The notes: generated by a model not told the origin, from the sequence alone. A stretch of 64,000 nucleotides of DNA from Aeromonas bivalvium (GCF_000819765.1 NZ_CDBT01000055.1:1-64000); one strand, 5' to 3'; numbered from the stretch's first letter, positions 8,296 through 16,418 are shown. A program made the numbers and translations.

Positions 8296-9483
8296 TCAGC
8301 AGTACTGGCCAGCTACCCAGCCAGATGACCAGGCCCACTGGAAGTTGTAGCCACCGAGCCAGCCGGTCACGTCCACCACCTCGCCGACGAAGTAGAGACC
8401 GGGCACCTTGCGCGCTTCCATGGTCTTGGAAGAGAGCTCCCTGGTATCCACCCCCCCCAGGGTCACCTCGGCGGTGCGATAGCCTTCGGTGCCGTTCGGC
8501 AGTATCTGCCAGTCCCCCAGCAGGGTGGCCACCGCCTCCAGCTCCCGCTCGTTGTACTGACGCATGGGCTTGCTGTTGAGCTGCCCCAGCTCCACCAGCT
8601 TGTCGACGAAGCGCTTGGGCAGCTCACGCCCCAGCACGGTTTTCAGCTCCTGGGCCGGATGGGCCAGCGCCCAGGCCTTGAGGGCCGCCGGTATATCCAG
8701 CTCGGGCAGCAGGTTGATGTGGATCTTCTCCCCCGCCAGCCAGAAGGAGGATATCTGCAGGATGGCGGGGCCGGAGAGGCCGCGGTGGGTGAACAGCATG
8801 GCCTCCTTGAAGCGGGTGCCATCCTCGGCGGTCACCGCCACCGGCAGGCTGACCCCGGCGAGATCGGCGAAGGCCTCTTTCTGCTCCTGATGCAGGGTGA
8901 AGGGCACCAGACCGGCGCGGGTGGGCAACACGTTGAGGCCGAACTGCTCCGCCAGCTTGAAGCCGTACGGAGTGGCGCCGAGTTTGGGCATGGAGAGGCC
9001 GCCGGTGGCCACCACCAGCGAGTGGCAGTTGACCTCCCCCTGACTGGTGGTCAGCACGAAGCCCTCTTCGCTCTTGCCGACGGAGAGGGTCTCGGTCTGG
9101 CACTGCAGGGTCACCCCGGCCCAGTCACACTCGGTGAGCAATACCTCGACGATATCCTTGGCGCTTTCGTCACAGAACAGCTGACCTAGCGTCTTCTCGT
9201 GATAGTTCACCCCGTGCCTGTCCACCAGATCGATGAAATCCTGCTGGGTGTAGCGCGCCAGCGCCGATTTGCAGAAGTGCGGATTGCCCGAGAGGAAGGC
9301 GTGGGGACCGGCCTGATGGTTGGTGAAGTTGCAGCGGCCGCCGCCGCTGATGAGGATCTTGCGGCCCGGTTTCTTGGCGTTGTCCAGCAGCAGCACGGAG
9401 CGCCCCCGGTAGCCAGCCTGGGCCGCACACATCAAGCCGGCCGCCCCGGCGCCGATCACCACCACATCAAACTGCTTCATCAT
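8296..9483 (-). CDS. FAD-dependent flavoprotein, HI0933/YhiN (BaiN-like) family
   Basis: The 395-residue product starts MMKQFDVVVIGAGAAGLM, a dinucleotide-binding GxGxxG fold for FAD, followed by the family-specific KPGRKILISGGGRCNFTN block. Further family motifs are VVATGGLSMPKLGATPYG and, near the C-terminus, GLYFVGEVVDVTGWLGGYNF. Members are predicted NAD(P)/FAD oxidoreductases; a bile-acid role is claimed only for some Clostridia, and the true reaction here is unknown. Longer reading to 9648 lacks family support. The last 15 or so codons are the source of two degenerate tandem copies lying immediately downstream. Confidence 0.88.
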   Translation of the reverse strand: MMKQFDVVVIGAGAAGLMCAAQAGYRGRSVLLLDNAKKPGRKILISGGGRCNFTNHQAGPHAFLSGNPHFCKSALARYTQQDFIDLVDRHGVNYHEKTLGQLFCDESAKDIVEVLLTECDWAGVTLQCQTETLSVGKSEEGFVLTTSQGEVNCHSLVVATGGLSMPKLGATPYGFKLAEQFGLNVLPTRAGLVPFTLHQEQKEAFADLAGVSLPVAVTAEDGTRFKEAMLFTHRGLSGPAILQISSFWLAGEKIHINLLPELDIPAALKAWALAHPAQELKTVLGRELPKRFVDKLVELGQLNSKPMRQYNERELEAVATLLGDWQILPNGTEGYRTAEVTLGGVDTRELSSKTMEARKVPGLYFVGEVVDVTGWLGGYNFQWAWSSGWVAGQYC

Positions 9484-9504
9484 CACACACCCATCAAAAG
9501 AAAC

Positions 9505-9527
9505 ACGGCCCCTGCTACGGGGGCCGT
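9505..9527 (-). terminator. Second hairpin after ftnA
   Basis: ACGGCCCC pairs with GGGGGCCGT and is followed on the - strand by GTTTCTTTTG. It strongly resembles the hairpin at 9581-9600, so the two look like a duplicated terminator. Confidence 0.65.
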
Positions 9528-9580
9528 CATGGCCGCCAGCAGAAACCGCAGCGGCGGTTTCATGGCAGCAGCAAAAGAAA

Positions 9581-9600
9581 ACGGCCCACAAGGGGGCCGT
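9581..9600 (-). terminator. Terminator of ftnA
   Basis: ACGGCCC (9581-9587) pairs with GGGCCGT (9594-9600). On the - strand it is followed by TTTCTTTTGC, about 35 bp past the ferritin stop. Confidence 0.75.
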
Positions 9601-9634
9601 ATTGTACTGGTTGAACACTAAGTGTCCACGACTA

Positions 9635-10159
9635 TCAGGCGTTGCCATCCATGACGCTGGCGGGGGCCGCCTTGGCCAGCTCGGCCAGCTCCTTGTCGAT
9701 GAAGTAGAGGCCCTTGCCGTCTTCGCCCACCAGGTTGAGGCGGTCCACTATGCTCTTGAACAGCTTCTCTTCCTCATGCTGCTCGGCCACATACCACTGC
9801 AGGAAGTTGAAGGTGGAATAGTCCTGAGTCGTGAAGGCGACATGAGCCAGACCGTTGATGCACTGGGTGATGTGGTGCTCGTGCTCCAACGTGGTGCGAA
9901 AGACGTCTCCCAGGGTGGTGAACTCGTGGGGAGGGGCGCTGATGGCACCCAGGATCGGCATGGCGCCGGTCTCGCTCACATAGGTGAACAGGCGCTCCAT
10001 GTGCTGGCGCTCCTCCACCGCATGCTTGCGCAGGAAGGTGGCGGCCCCTTCGAAGCCCTTGTCCTCGCACCAGGCGCTCATCTGCAGATAGAGGTTGGAG
10101 GAATAGAACTCCAGATTTATCTGTTCGTTCAGCTTCTCGATCATGGCTTGGGCCAACAT
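9635..10159 (-). CDS. ftnA: Non-haem ferritin
   Basis: Forms the 24-subunit iron storage shell and oxidises Fe(II). The 174-residue product has the ferroxidase pattern: Glu in [16 protein letters not shown], the EERQHMERL helix with the E-x-x-H pair, and later EHEHHITQ and AEQHEEE. The ATG at 10157-10159 is preceded by GGAG, and the N-terminus ([13 protein letters not shown]) aligns with bacterial FtnA. It is a single gene with two downstream terminator hairpins. I see no obvious Fur box in the 190-bp upstream region. Confidence 0.93.
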   Translation of the reverse strand: MLAQAMIEKLNEQINLEFYSSNLYLQMSAWCEDKGFEGAATFLRKHAVEERQHMERLFTYVSETGAMPILGAISAPPHEFTTLGDVFRTTLEHEHHITQCINGLAHVAFTTQDYSTFNFLQWYVAEQHEEEKLFKSIVDRLNLVGEDGKGLYFIDKELAELAKAAPASVMDGNA

Positions 10160-10353
10160 GTTGATTCTCCACTGTGATTTGGTTTCGATTGTCGCGACGA
10201 ACCCTTCCCGGATCAACCCGTTGTCACAGGATTTGCTGCTGTTTCAATCCAGGGCTCATTCTACCCCCCATATGGGTATGGCAAGATGATGACGCATGCC
10301 GTGCCCAAGCGTAACCCTTATGATGGCGCCCATGATCCGGGACCCCCTCTGAA

Positions 10354-12150
10354 ATGTACCGCTATCTTCTGCTGCTCCTGTGCTGGTTGGCCCAGGTCCA
10401 GGCCAGTCCATCCCTGTTGCAGGACGCCGAGTGGCGCGCGATGCGCGATCCCGCCAGCTATCTCGCCCAGCTCAACGCCGTCTCTGGTCAGGACATGGAG
10501 CTGTTCCATGCCCGCTCCCTGGCCAAGGCCGCCCAGGGGGATTACCGCAGCGCCCAGCTCGACAACGCCAGAGCCAGAACCCTGGCCGCCGCCCATCAGG
10601 AGTCGACCCGGCTGCGGGATTTCGAGCTGCAGCAGGTGGCTCTTTCCCTGGACACCTCAGCCCCGGATCAGGCCCTCACCCTGCTCGCCCGACTCAAGCC
10701 AGCCCTGCAGGACAATCCGGCACAGCTGGCTCAGTGGCATGCCCTGAACGGCCTGGCGCACTATCGCACCGACCAGTTGCAACTGGCGGTCGCCGAGCTC
10801 AGAAGCGCCTTCCTGCTCAAGCGTCAACTCAACCAGCAGAGCAAGCTGGCCCGGCTGCAGTGCGTGCAGCTGCTCATCACACTGGGCGATCTCTACGCCG
10901 ACATAGGGCTGCACCAGCAGGCCGAGGATCACTACCTGGACGCCCTGCAGCGCAATCTGCGGCTGGATGAACCCAGCAGCCAGGCACTCATCAAGACGGG
11001 CATGGCACGACTCTATCTCGACATGGGCCGCCCGGCCCAGGCACGGCAGCTGCTCGACAGCCAGCTGGCCAACCCGGCCCTCTCCCCGGGACGGCGCGCC
11101 ACCATGCTGGGTTATCTCGCCCAGGCCCTCAATGCCGAGGGCAATGGCTCGGCGGCGCTGCGCACTCTGGATCAGGCAGAAGCCCTCTATCGGCAGCTCG
11201 GCTACCCCTCCCCCCGGCATCTGCTCACCACCCGGGCCCAGGCCCTGAGTGGCCAGGGCGAGCAGGGTCAGGCCCTGGCGCTGCTGGGCCATGCCCAGAC
11301 GCTGGACCTCGCCGGCCAGCGGCTGCGGGCCGATCTGCTGGCCAGACAGGGCAACTACCCCGCCGCCTATCGGGCGCTGCAGGAGCATCAGGCCGATTAT
11401 CGCCGCCGCTTCAATCGCACCCTGAGTGAACACACGGCCGCCTTCCAGGCACAGATGGATCTTGCCCGCAGCGAGGGCGACAACCACAGGCTGGTGCTGG
11501 AAAACGAGCAGCGCCGCCAGCAGCTTGTCCACCAGCAGCGTACCCGCAACTATCAGCTGATCCTGGTGATGCTGCTGCTCAGCGCCTTGCTGCTGCTCGG
11601 CATCACCACCTACCGGCTGCACCGCAGCTCACGGCGCCTCTATCGGCTGGCCACCTTCGATCAGCTGACCGGGCTCGCCAACCGCCACGCCCTGCTGGAG
11701 CGGATCCAGCGCATCTGGTCCCGGCCCGGGCCCCTCTCGCTCATCATCATCGACATAGATCACTTCAAGCAGATCAATGACCAGCATGGTCACAGCGCCG
11801 GGGATGCCGCCATCGCCCGCCTGGGCAGGCTGCTCGGGGAATGGGCGCCGGACAGGGAGTTGATCGGGCGCTGGGGCGGCGAGGAATTTCTGGTGGCCAT
11901 TCCCCTGCCGGCCACGGACTGCTGGCATCTGGCGGAAGCGCTGCGCAAACGGGTGGCCACTGAGCAGCAAGCGGGCCAGGCGGCCATGACCATCAGCCTG
12001 GGGATCGCCAGTCGGGAGAGCGAGGCCGAGGCGCTGATCCCCCTCATTCACAGGGCCGACATGGCCATGTATCAGGCCAAGCGCCAGGGGCGCAACCAGA
12101 CGGTGATGGCCGCCGCCCCCCGCATCCTGGCCATCCGTAGCCTGGCCTAG
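10354..12150 (+). CDS. Exported-sensor diguanylate cyclase (TPR-like, TM, GGDEF)
   Basis: The 598-residue protein has a signal peptide (MYRYLLLLLCWLAQVQA), about 370 residues of helical repeats resembling TPRs, a membrane segment at about 401-421, and a C-terminal GGDEF domain opening with DQLTGLANRHAL. The catalytic signature GGEEF is at 508-512, so it should make c-di-GMP from two GTP. The residues normally forming the RxxD inhibitory site are PDRE, so product inhibition through that site is probably missing. The TPR part should be periplasmic and sense an unknown cue. The gene is convergent with fabV, and its 3' end takes part in a local duplication. Confidence 0.88.
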   Translation: MYRYLLLLLCWLAQVQASPSLLQDAEWRAMRDPASYLAQLNAVSGQDMELFHARSLAKAAQGDYRSAQLDNARARTLAAAHQESTRLRDFELQQVALSLDTSAPDQALTLLARLKPALQDNPAQLAQWHALNGLAHYRTDQLQLAVAELRSAFLLKRQLNQQSKLARLQCVQLLITLGDLYADIGLHQQAEDHYLDALQRNLRLDEPSSQALIKTGMARLYLDMGRPAQARQLLDSQLANPALSPGRRATMLGYLAQALNAEGNGSAALRTLDQAEALYRQLGYPSPRHLLTTRAQALSGQGEQGQALALLGHAQTLDLAGQRLRADLLARQGNYPAAYRALQEHQADYRRRFNRTLSEHTAAFQAQMDLARSEGDNHRLVLENEQRRQQLVHQQRTRNYQLILVMLLLSALLLLGITTYRLHRSSRRLYRLATFDQLTGLANRHALLERIQRIWSRPGPLSLIIIDIDHFKQINDQHGHSAGDAAIARLGRLLGEWAPDRELIGRWGGEEFLVAIPLPATDCWHLAEALRKRVATEQQAGQAAMTISLGIASRESEAEALIPLIHRADMAMYQAKRQGRNQTVMAAAPRILAIRSLA

Positions 12151-12254
12151 GGCGCCAGCTCGCCGAGGGCGGCTATGGCGATGTCGGCTCCCGCCCTTGC
12201 ACCATGGTCATCCGCAGCCTGGCTTAAGGTGCCCGCTGACCGAGGACGGCAAGG
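12122..12254. repeat. Duplicated 3' ends of the cyclase gene and of fabV
   Basis: Two repeat units about 77 bp apart occupy the gap between the convergent genes. Bases 12147-12177 match the fabV 3' end (12270-12300) at 29 of 31 positions and would encode AIAALGELAP-stop on the - strand, against NIDALGELEP-stop in fabV. Bases 12204-12227 resemble the cyclase 3' end, reading VIRSLA-stop with TAA against AIRSLA-stop with TAG. A weaker third copy of the fabV end follows at 12224-12254. The copies keep frame, with differences largely at third codon positions. Confidence 0.8.
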
Positions 12255-12269
12255 ACGGTGCAGGCCGAC

Positions 12270-13457
12270 CTAGGGCTCCAGCTCGCCGAGGGCGTCTATG
12301 TTGACCGGCGCCTCATAATCCACCCCGGGCAGCTCGAAGCCGTTGAGCTGCATGAAGTCCCGCCTCAATCCGGCGAAGTCCCCCATGCTGGTGAAGTTCT
12401 CGGGCGTGACCTTGGGCCAGAGCGCCGAGACCGCGGCCTGAATGGCCGGATCCAGCTCGTGGTCATCCATGCGGATCAGCCGGTTGCCATCGGCGATCAC
12501 CCCCTCGGCCCCATACATCTTGTCGGCAAACAGGCGCCGCATCTGTTCGATGCAGCCCTCGTGCACCCCGCGCTCCTTCATCACCCCCATCAGCAGCCCC
12601 AGATAGACGGGCAGTACGGGAATATAGGCGCTCGCCTTGGTCACCAGCGCCTTGCAGACGCTGACCCAGGCATGGCCGCCAAGCTCGGCCAGCTGCAGGT
12701 TGATCGCCTCGGCGGTGCCGTGCAGGTGCTCCTTGGCGTAGCCTATGGTGCCGTCCCGATAAAGGGGATAGGTGGATGCGGGGCCTATGTAGGAGTAGGC
12801 CACCGTCTGCACCCCGGGGGCCAGACAGTCGGCATCCTGCAGGGCCTGCATCCATTGCTGCCAGTCCTCACCCCCCATCACTGTGACGGTATCGTGGATC
12901 TCCTCGGGGCTGGCCAGCGGCAGGGTCTGCTCCACCAGGGCATTGTGCTCCAGGCTGAGCCCCCAGCCGGTGAAGGGCTGCCCCGTGGCCTTGAGCACGG
13001 AGCGCACCCGGCGTCCGTCCGCCAGTACCCGTTGACCGCTGGCCAATGAGTAGATGACCAGATCCACCTCTCCCCACAGCTGGCGTATGGTGGCGATGGC
13101 CTGCTGGCGCATGGCGTCGGAGAAGGCGTCACCGATCAGGTTGATGGCCTGGTAGCCCTCCCGCTCGGCGGCCTGCTTGAACCAGATGTTGTTGTACCAG
13201 CCCGCGCTGCCGATGCCCTGATCGGATGGACCACGCTCAAACGAGACCCCGATGGTGTTCGCCCCGGCCCCGAAGGTGAGGGCGATGCGCGACGCCAACC
13301 CAAAGCCGGAGGAGGCCCCCAGGATCAGCACCCGCCTGGGCCCGTTGAAGGGGCCGGCGGCACGGATCTCGGCTATCTGTTGCTCCACGGCGGCGCGACA
13401 GCCGATGGGATGGCAATTGCGGGCGACGCAGCCCTGGATCTGGGGATGGATGATCAT
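12270..13457 (-). CDS. fabV: Enoyl-ACP reductase FabV
   Basis: Reduces trans-2-enoyl-ACP with NADH in the last step of fatty-acid elongation. The 395-residue product is typical of FabV: MIIHPQIQGCVARNCHP at the N-terminus, the cofactor motif LILGASSGFGLASRIAL, and the Tyr-x8-Lys active site within PLYRDGTIGYAKEHLHG. FabV enzymes are known to be naturally resistant to triclosan. GCAGGAGAAG precedes the ATG. The upstream region contains a hairpin-terminator with its own promoter, which could be a leader attenuator for this gene. Confidence 0.95.
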   Translation of the reverse strand: MIIHPQIQGCVARNCHPIGCRAAVEQQIAEIRAAGPFNGPRRVLILGASSGFGLASRIALTFGAGANTIGVSFERGPSDQGIGSAGWYNNIWFKQAAEREGYQAINLIGDAFSDAMRQQAIATIRQLWGEVDLVIYSLASGQRVLADGRRVRSVLKATGQPFTGWGLSLEHNALVEQTLPLASPEEIHDTVTVMGGEDWQQWMQALQDADCLAPGVQTVAYSYIGPASTYPLYRDGTIGYAKEHLHGTAEAINLQLAELGGHAWVSVCKALVTKASAYIPVLPVYLGLLMGVMKERGVHEGCIEQMRRLFADKMYGAEGVIADGNRLIRMDDHELDPAIQAAVSALWPKVTPENFTSMGDFAGLRRDFMQLNGFELPGVDYEAPVNIDALGELEP

Positions 13458-13550
13458 GGTACTTCTCCTGCGGGAACAGGCTTGATCATAGCCAGCCGGT
13501 GCGAAGATGGCCTTGATGTGGCGAAGGGTGGCCCGGAGAAAATGGGCCGG

Positions 13551-13625
13551 AAAAACAAAAGGGAGCCATCGGCTCCCAAAGCGGTATTCAGATGCTTCTT
13601 GTTATGGTGCTCGTTGCGAGACACG
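13551..13625 (-). ncRNA. Candidate small RNA or fabV leader attenuator
   Basis: On the - strand, a promoter-like sequence (13631-13659) is followed by a predicted 5' hairpin (GTGTCTCG, loop CAA, CGAGCAC; 13624-13607), an unpaired stretch of about 28 nt, and an intrinsic terminator (GGGAGCC, loop GAT, GGCTCCC; 13577-13561) with TTTTGTTTTT. The unit would give an RNA of about 72 nt containing no ATG. Because fabV begins about 95 bp further on the same strand, it could instead be a premature terminator in the fabV leader. I recognise no known RNA family. Confidence 0.4.
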
Positions 13626-13630
13626 GCCAC

Positions 13631-13659
13631 ATCCTATGCCGAGCGCGGATGACGGGCAA
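13631..13659 (-). promoter_or_regulatory. Sigma-70-type promoter for the candidate RNA
   Basis: On the - strand TTGCCC (13659-13654), a 17-bp spacer and TAGGAT (13636-13631) form a fair sigma-70 promoter. The expected start point, about 13625, coincides with the base of the 5' hairpin. Confidence 0.4.
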
Positions 13660-13842
13660 GGCGAGCACAGTGACCCCCGTCATATTTCTGCTCGTTTTAT
13701 CGCCATATTCTGTCCGCAAGGGGAGCTGGCTCACACAGGTGGCACGACAGGATGCCATCGCCGCGCCAGGCTGTGACGAGACTGACATTTTAGTTGCAAC
13801 AGAGATTGGTATAGTGAAGGGAACACCTGTGAGGAGAATCCC

Positions 13843-14277
13843 ATGAGCGGAACCCATTACCAACATGTGCTGGTCGCGATCGACCTGTCGGAGGACAACC
13901 GCAAGGTAATAGAGAAGGCGGTGGACAGGGCCATCTCCAACGGCGCCAAGCTGTCGGTGATCCATGTGGACGTCGACCTCAAGGATCTCTACACCGAGAT
14001 GATCGATATCGACATCGACAACGTGCAGGATCAGGTGATCGCCGAGGCGAAAGAGAAGCTGGAGGCGTTCCTGGCGCCGGTGGAGTACCCCATCGAGAAG
14101 AAGCTGGTGATCTGCGGCGATCTCAGCGAGCGGGTCAACCAGGCGGTGCGCGATTACGACATCGATCTGCTGGTGTGCGGCCACCGCCAGAGCTTCTGGA
14201 GCCTGCTGACCTCCAGCGCCCGTCAGCTGATGAATACCGTGCCCTGTGACCTGCTGGTGGTGCCCTTGCAGAAGTGA
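13843..14277 (+). CDS. uspA: Universal stress protein A
   Basis: The 144-residue product has the single Usp domain of the UspA subfamily. It aligns throughout with E. coli UspA: HVLVAIDLSEDNRKVIEKAV, SVIHVDVDLKDLYT, DIDLLVCGHRQSFWSLLTSS and LLVVPL. Like E. coli UspA, it lacks the glycine-rich G-x2-G-x9-G-S/T ATP-binding signature. It is a cytoplasmic dimer induced on growth arrest; its biochemical function remains poorly defined. GAGGAGAATCCC precedes the ATG. The trpS leader peptide begins only 26 bp after the stop. Confidence 0.93.
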   Translation: MSGTHYQHVLVAIDLSEDNRKVIEKAVDRAISNGAKLSVIHVDVDLKDLYTEMIDIDIDNVQDQVIAEAKEKLEAFLAPVEYPIEKKLVICGDLSERVNQAVRDYDIDLLVCGHRQSFWSLLTSSARQLMNTVPCDLLVVPLQK

Positions 14278-14302
14278 GCAAACAGGCGTAGCTTGATATG
14301 CC

Positions 14303-14350
14303 ATGAACATGACCGCATTCAACCACAAGCACTGGTGGTGCCGCTCCTAA
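14303..14350 (+). CDS. trpS leader peptide with tandem Trp codons
   Basis: The 15-codon frame reads MNMTAFNHKHWWCRS, followed by TAA. The two adjacent TGG codons (14333-14338) lie exactly on the 5' arm of the first RNA hairpin, as in trp operon leaders. A second in-frame ATG at 14309 is an alternative start. The ribosome binding site is weak (AGGCG, about 13 bases before the first ATG). The peptide probably has no function of its own; its translation senses charged tRNA-Trp. Confidence 0.8.
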   Translation: MNMTAFNHKHWWCRS

Positions 14351-14424
14351 ACAGGCGGCACCGCGTTTCTATTCTTTTTTCCCAAAGAAAACACCGTGAC
14401 CGCCGAGAGGCGGTCATTGTTTTC
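14337..14424 (+). promoter_or_regulatory. Ribosome-mediated transcription attenuator of trpS
   Basis: Four pairing segments are visible. Segment 1 (14337-14344, GGTGCCGC) overlaps the second Trp codon and pairs perfectly with segment 2 (14355-14362, GCGGCACC). Segment 3 (14397-14404, TGACCGCC) pairs perfectly with segment 4 (14409-14416, GGCGGTCA) across GAGA, followed by TTGTTTTC: an intrinsic terminator. Segment 2 (14354-14361) can instead pair with 14396-14404 over eight base pairs with one bulged A, an antiterminator. A ribosome stalled at the Trp codons would mask segment 1 and favour read-through into trpS. Confidence 0.82.
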
Positions 14425-14468
14425 ATCCCTTTGTCGCCTCCCGGCCCACCCTGACTGGAGAGAGTGAC

Positions 14469-15473
14469 ATGCAAGCACCCATCATACTGACCGGCGATCG
14501 TCCCACCGGCAAACTGCACATAGGCCACTACGTCGGCTCCTTGCGTCAGCGCGTCGAGGCCCAGCACCATTATCGCCAGTTCGTGATGATCGCCGATCTG
14601 CAGGCGCTGACCGACAACGGCCACGACCCGGCCAGGGTGAGCGGCAACGTGCTGGAGGTGATGGCCGACTACCTGGCCGCCGGTCTGGATCCGGCAAAGA
14701 CCACCTTCTGCCTGCAGAGCGCCCTGCCCGCCCTCCCCGAGCTCACCAGCTACTACCTCAATCTGGTCAGCGTCGCCCGGCTGGAGCGCAACCCCACCGT
14801 CAAGGCGGAGATCCAGCAAAAAGGGTTCGAGCGCAGCCTTCCCGCCGGTTTTCTGGTCTATCCCGTCAGCCAGGCCGCCGACATCACCGCCTTTCGCGCC
14901 ACTCACGTGCCGGTGGGGGAGGATCAGCTGCCCATGCTGGAGCAGGCCAACGAGATAGTACGCCGCTTCAATGCCCTGGTGGGCAGGGAGGTGCTGACCG
15001 AGTGCCAGCCCATCCTGAGCGACACCGGCCGCCTGCCCGGCATCGACGGCAAGGCCAAGATGTCCAAGTCCCTCGGCAATACCATAGAGCTCGGCATGTC
15101 GGAAGAGGCGATCCGGCAGGCGGTGTTCGCCATGTATACCGACCCCAACCATCTCAGGGTGAGCGACCCGGGTCAGGTGGAAGGCAATACGGTATTCGCC
15201 TATCTGGATGCCTTCCACCCGGACAAGGCCCTGGTGGCCGAGATGAAGGCCCACTATCGCCGTGGCGGCCTCGGCGACATGCGCTGCAAACAGGTGCTGA
15301 ACGACTGCCTGCAGAGCCTGCTCGCGCCGATGCGGGCCCGCAGGCAACAGGCCCTGGCCGATCGCGGCGAGCTGCTCCGCCTGCTGCACCAGGGCACAGA
15401 GCAGGCCCGCGTCATCACGGCCGCCGTGCTGGCGGAGGTAAAGGGCGCCATGGGGCTCAACTACTTCCCCTGA
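14469..15473 (+). CDS. trpS: Tryptophanyl-tRNA synthetase, divergent type
   Basis: Charges tRNA-Trp with tryptophan. The 334-residue class I synthetase has the HIGH motif as HIGH at residues 17-20 ([17 protein letters not shown]) and KMSKS at 197-201. The sequence differs strongly from E. coli TrpS (which has TIGN in place of HIGH) and looks like the second TrpRS type found in some bacteria, several of which resist indolmycin; that property is not shown here. GGAGAGAGTGAC precedes the ATG. Expression is probably controlled by the attenuator just upstream. Whether another trpS exists elsewhere in the genome cannot be seen from this window. Confidence 0.92.
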   Translation: MQAPIILTGDRPTGKLHIGHYVGSLRQRVEAQHHYRQFVMIADLQALTDNGHDPARVSGNVLEVMADYLAAGLDPAKTTFCLQSALPALPELTSYYLNLVSVARLERNPTVKAEIQQKGFERSLPAGFLVYPVSQAADITAFRATHVPVGEDQLPMLEQANEIVRRFNALVGREVLTECQPILSDTGRLPGIDGKAKMSKSLGNTIELGMSEEAIRQAVFAMYTDPNHLRVSDPGQVEGNTVFAYLDAFHPDKALVAEMKAHYRRGGLGDMRCKQVLNDCLQSLLAPMRARRQQALADRGELLRLLHQGTEQARVITAAVLAEVKGAMGLNYFP

Positions 15474-15479
15474 TCCGGC

Positions 15480-16418
15480 TCAGGCCGGGCCGAGCGGTGT
15501 CAGCCCGTAGCGCGCCAGGGCCAGGGCATGGAGCTCCCCCTTGAGCCAGCGGATCGCCTCGTCGTGGGCGCTCAGGGGATGGCCCGCCATCAGGTAGACG
15601 ATGGGAATGGCGGGCTCGAGCTGGTGCAGCCGCAGCGGATAGTGCTGGCTGAAGTGGCGCCCTATCATCTCGGGCACCACCACCAGGTAGCGGCCGGTCG
15701 CCATCAGCTGGGGTACCGCCATGAAGCTCGGCAGCCGCACCCCCAGCTCCCGCTCCACCCCGAAGCGGGCCAGCCAGAGATCCACCATGGCCTGGCTGTG
15801 GCCCCAGCTGGAGGTGTGTATATGGGGTCGACCGATCAGCTCGGCCGGCCCCAGGGTATCGGGCAGCGCGCTGCCGAGGGGTGACAGACAGACCAGGGGG
15901 TTGCTGAACCAGTCTTCGCGCCACAGCCGGGGGGAGAGATGATCCGCACCGGCGAAGCCCACCACCAGATCCAGCTCTCCCTTCTCAAGCTCCCGCTCGT
16001 AGTCGCTGGCCGCCAGCTCGCACACCTCCAGCCGGCAATGGGGCGCCAGCTCATGGAGCCGCTCCACCATGGCTGGCACCAGGCCATGCTCCACCGAGCC
16101 GGGCAGGGCCATGCGAAACACCCGATGGGCGCTGGCGGGGTCGAACCCCTTGGCCTGGCGCAGTCCCTGCTCCAGCATGGCCAGCGCCTGGCGCACCGGC
16201 CCCGCCAGGGCCTTGGCCCGCTCGGTCGGCATCATCTCTCGCCGGCTCATGACGAACAGGGGATCATCCAGCGCCTGGCGCAAGCGCCCCAGGGCGTGGC
16301 TGACGGTGGATTGGGAGAGGTGCAGCCGTTCGGCGGCGCGGGTGACGTTGCGTTCCTGCATCAGCACATCGAACAGGGTGAGCAGGTTGAGGTCGAGACG
16401 GGCGAGGGAGAGTTCCAT
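15480..16418 (-). CDS. LysR-family transcriptional regulator
   Basis: The 312-residue protein has the N-terminal winged helix-turn-helix of LysR regulators (LDLNLLTLFDVLMQERNVTRA, then HLSQSTVSHALGRLR) and a periplasmic-binding-protein-like effector domain from about residue 95. It is of the NodD/LeuO-like branch, judging from the N-terminal LNLL pattern. It is divergent from the EamA transporter gene across about 100 bp, the usual arrangement for a LysR protein controlling its neighbour. The effector is unknown. The stop lies 6 bp from the end of convergent trpS. Confidence 0.88.
   Translation of the reverse strand: MELSLARLDLNLLTLFDVLMQERNVTRAAERLHLSQSTVSHALGRLRQALDDPLFVMSRREMMPTERAKALAGPVRQALAMLEQGLRQAKGFDPASAHRVFRMALPGSVEHGLVPAMVERLHELAPHCRLEVCELAASDYERELEKGELDLVVGFAGADHLSPRLWREDWFSNPLVCLSPLGSALPDTLGPAELIGRPHIHTSSWGHSQAMVDLWLARFGVERELGVRLPSFMAVPQLMATGRYLVVVPEMIGRHFSQHYPLRLHQLEPAIPIVYLMAGHPLSAHDEAIRWLKGELHALALARYGLTPLGPA

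Noticed and set aside
7958-8338. 126-codon minus-strand frame across the 105-bp repeats
   Set aside because: Its internal repetition (HDHGL, SDNFQWVC) is just the translation of the repeat units in a shifted frame.
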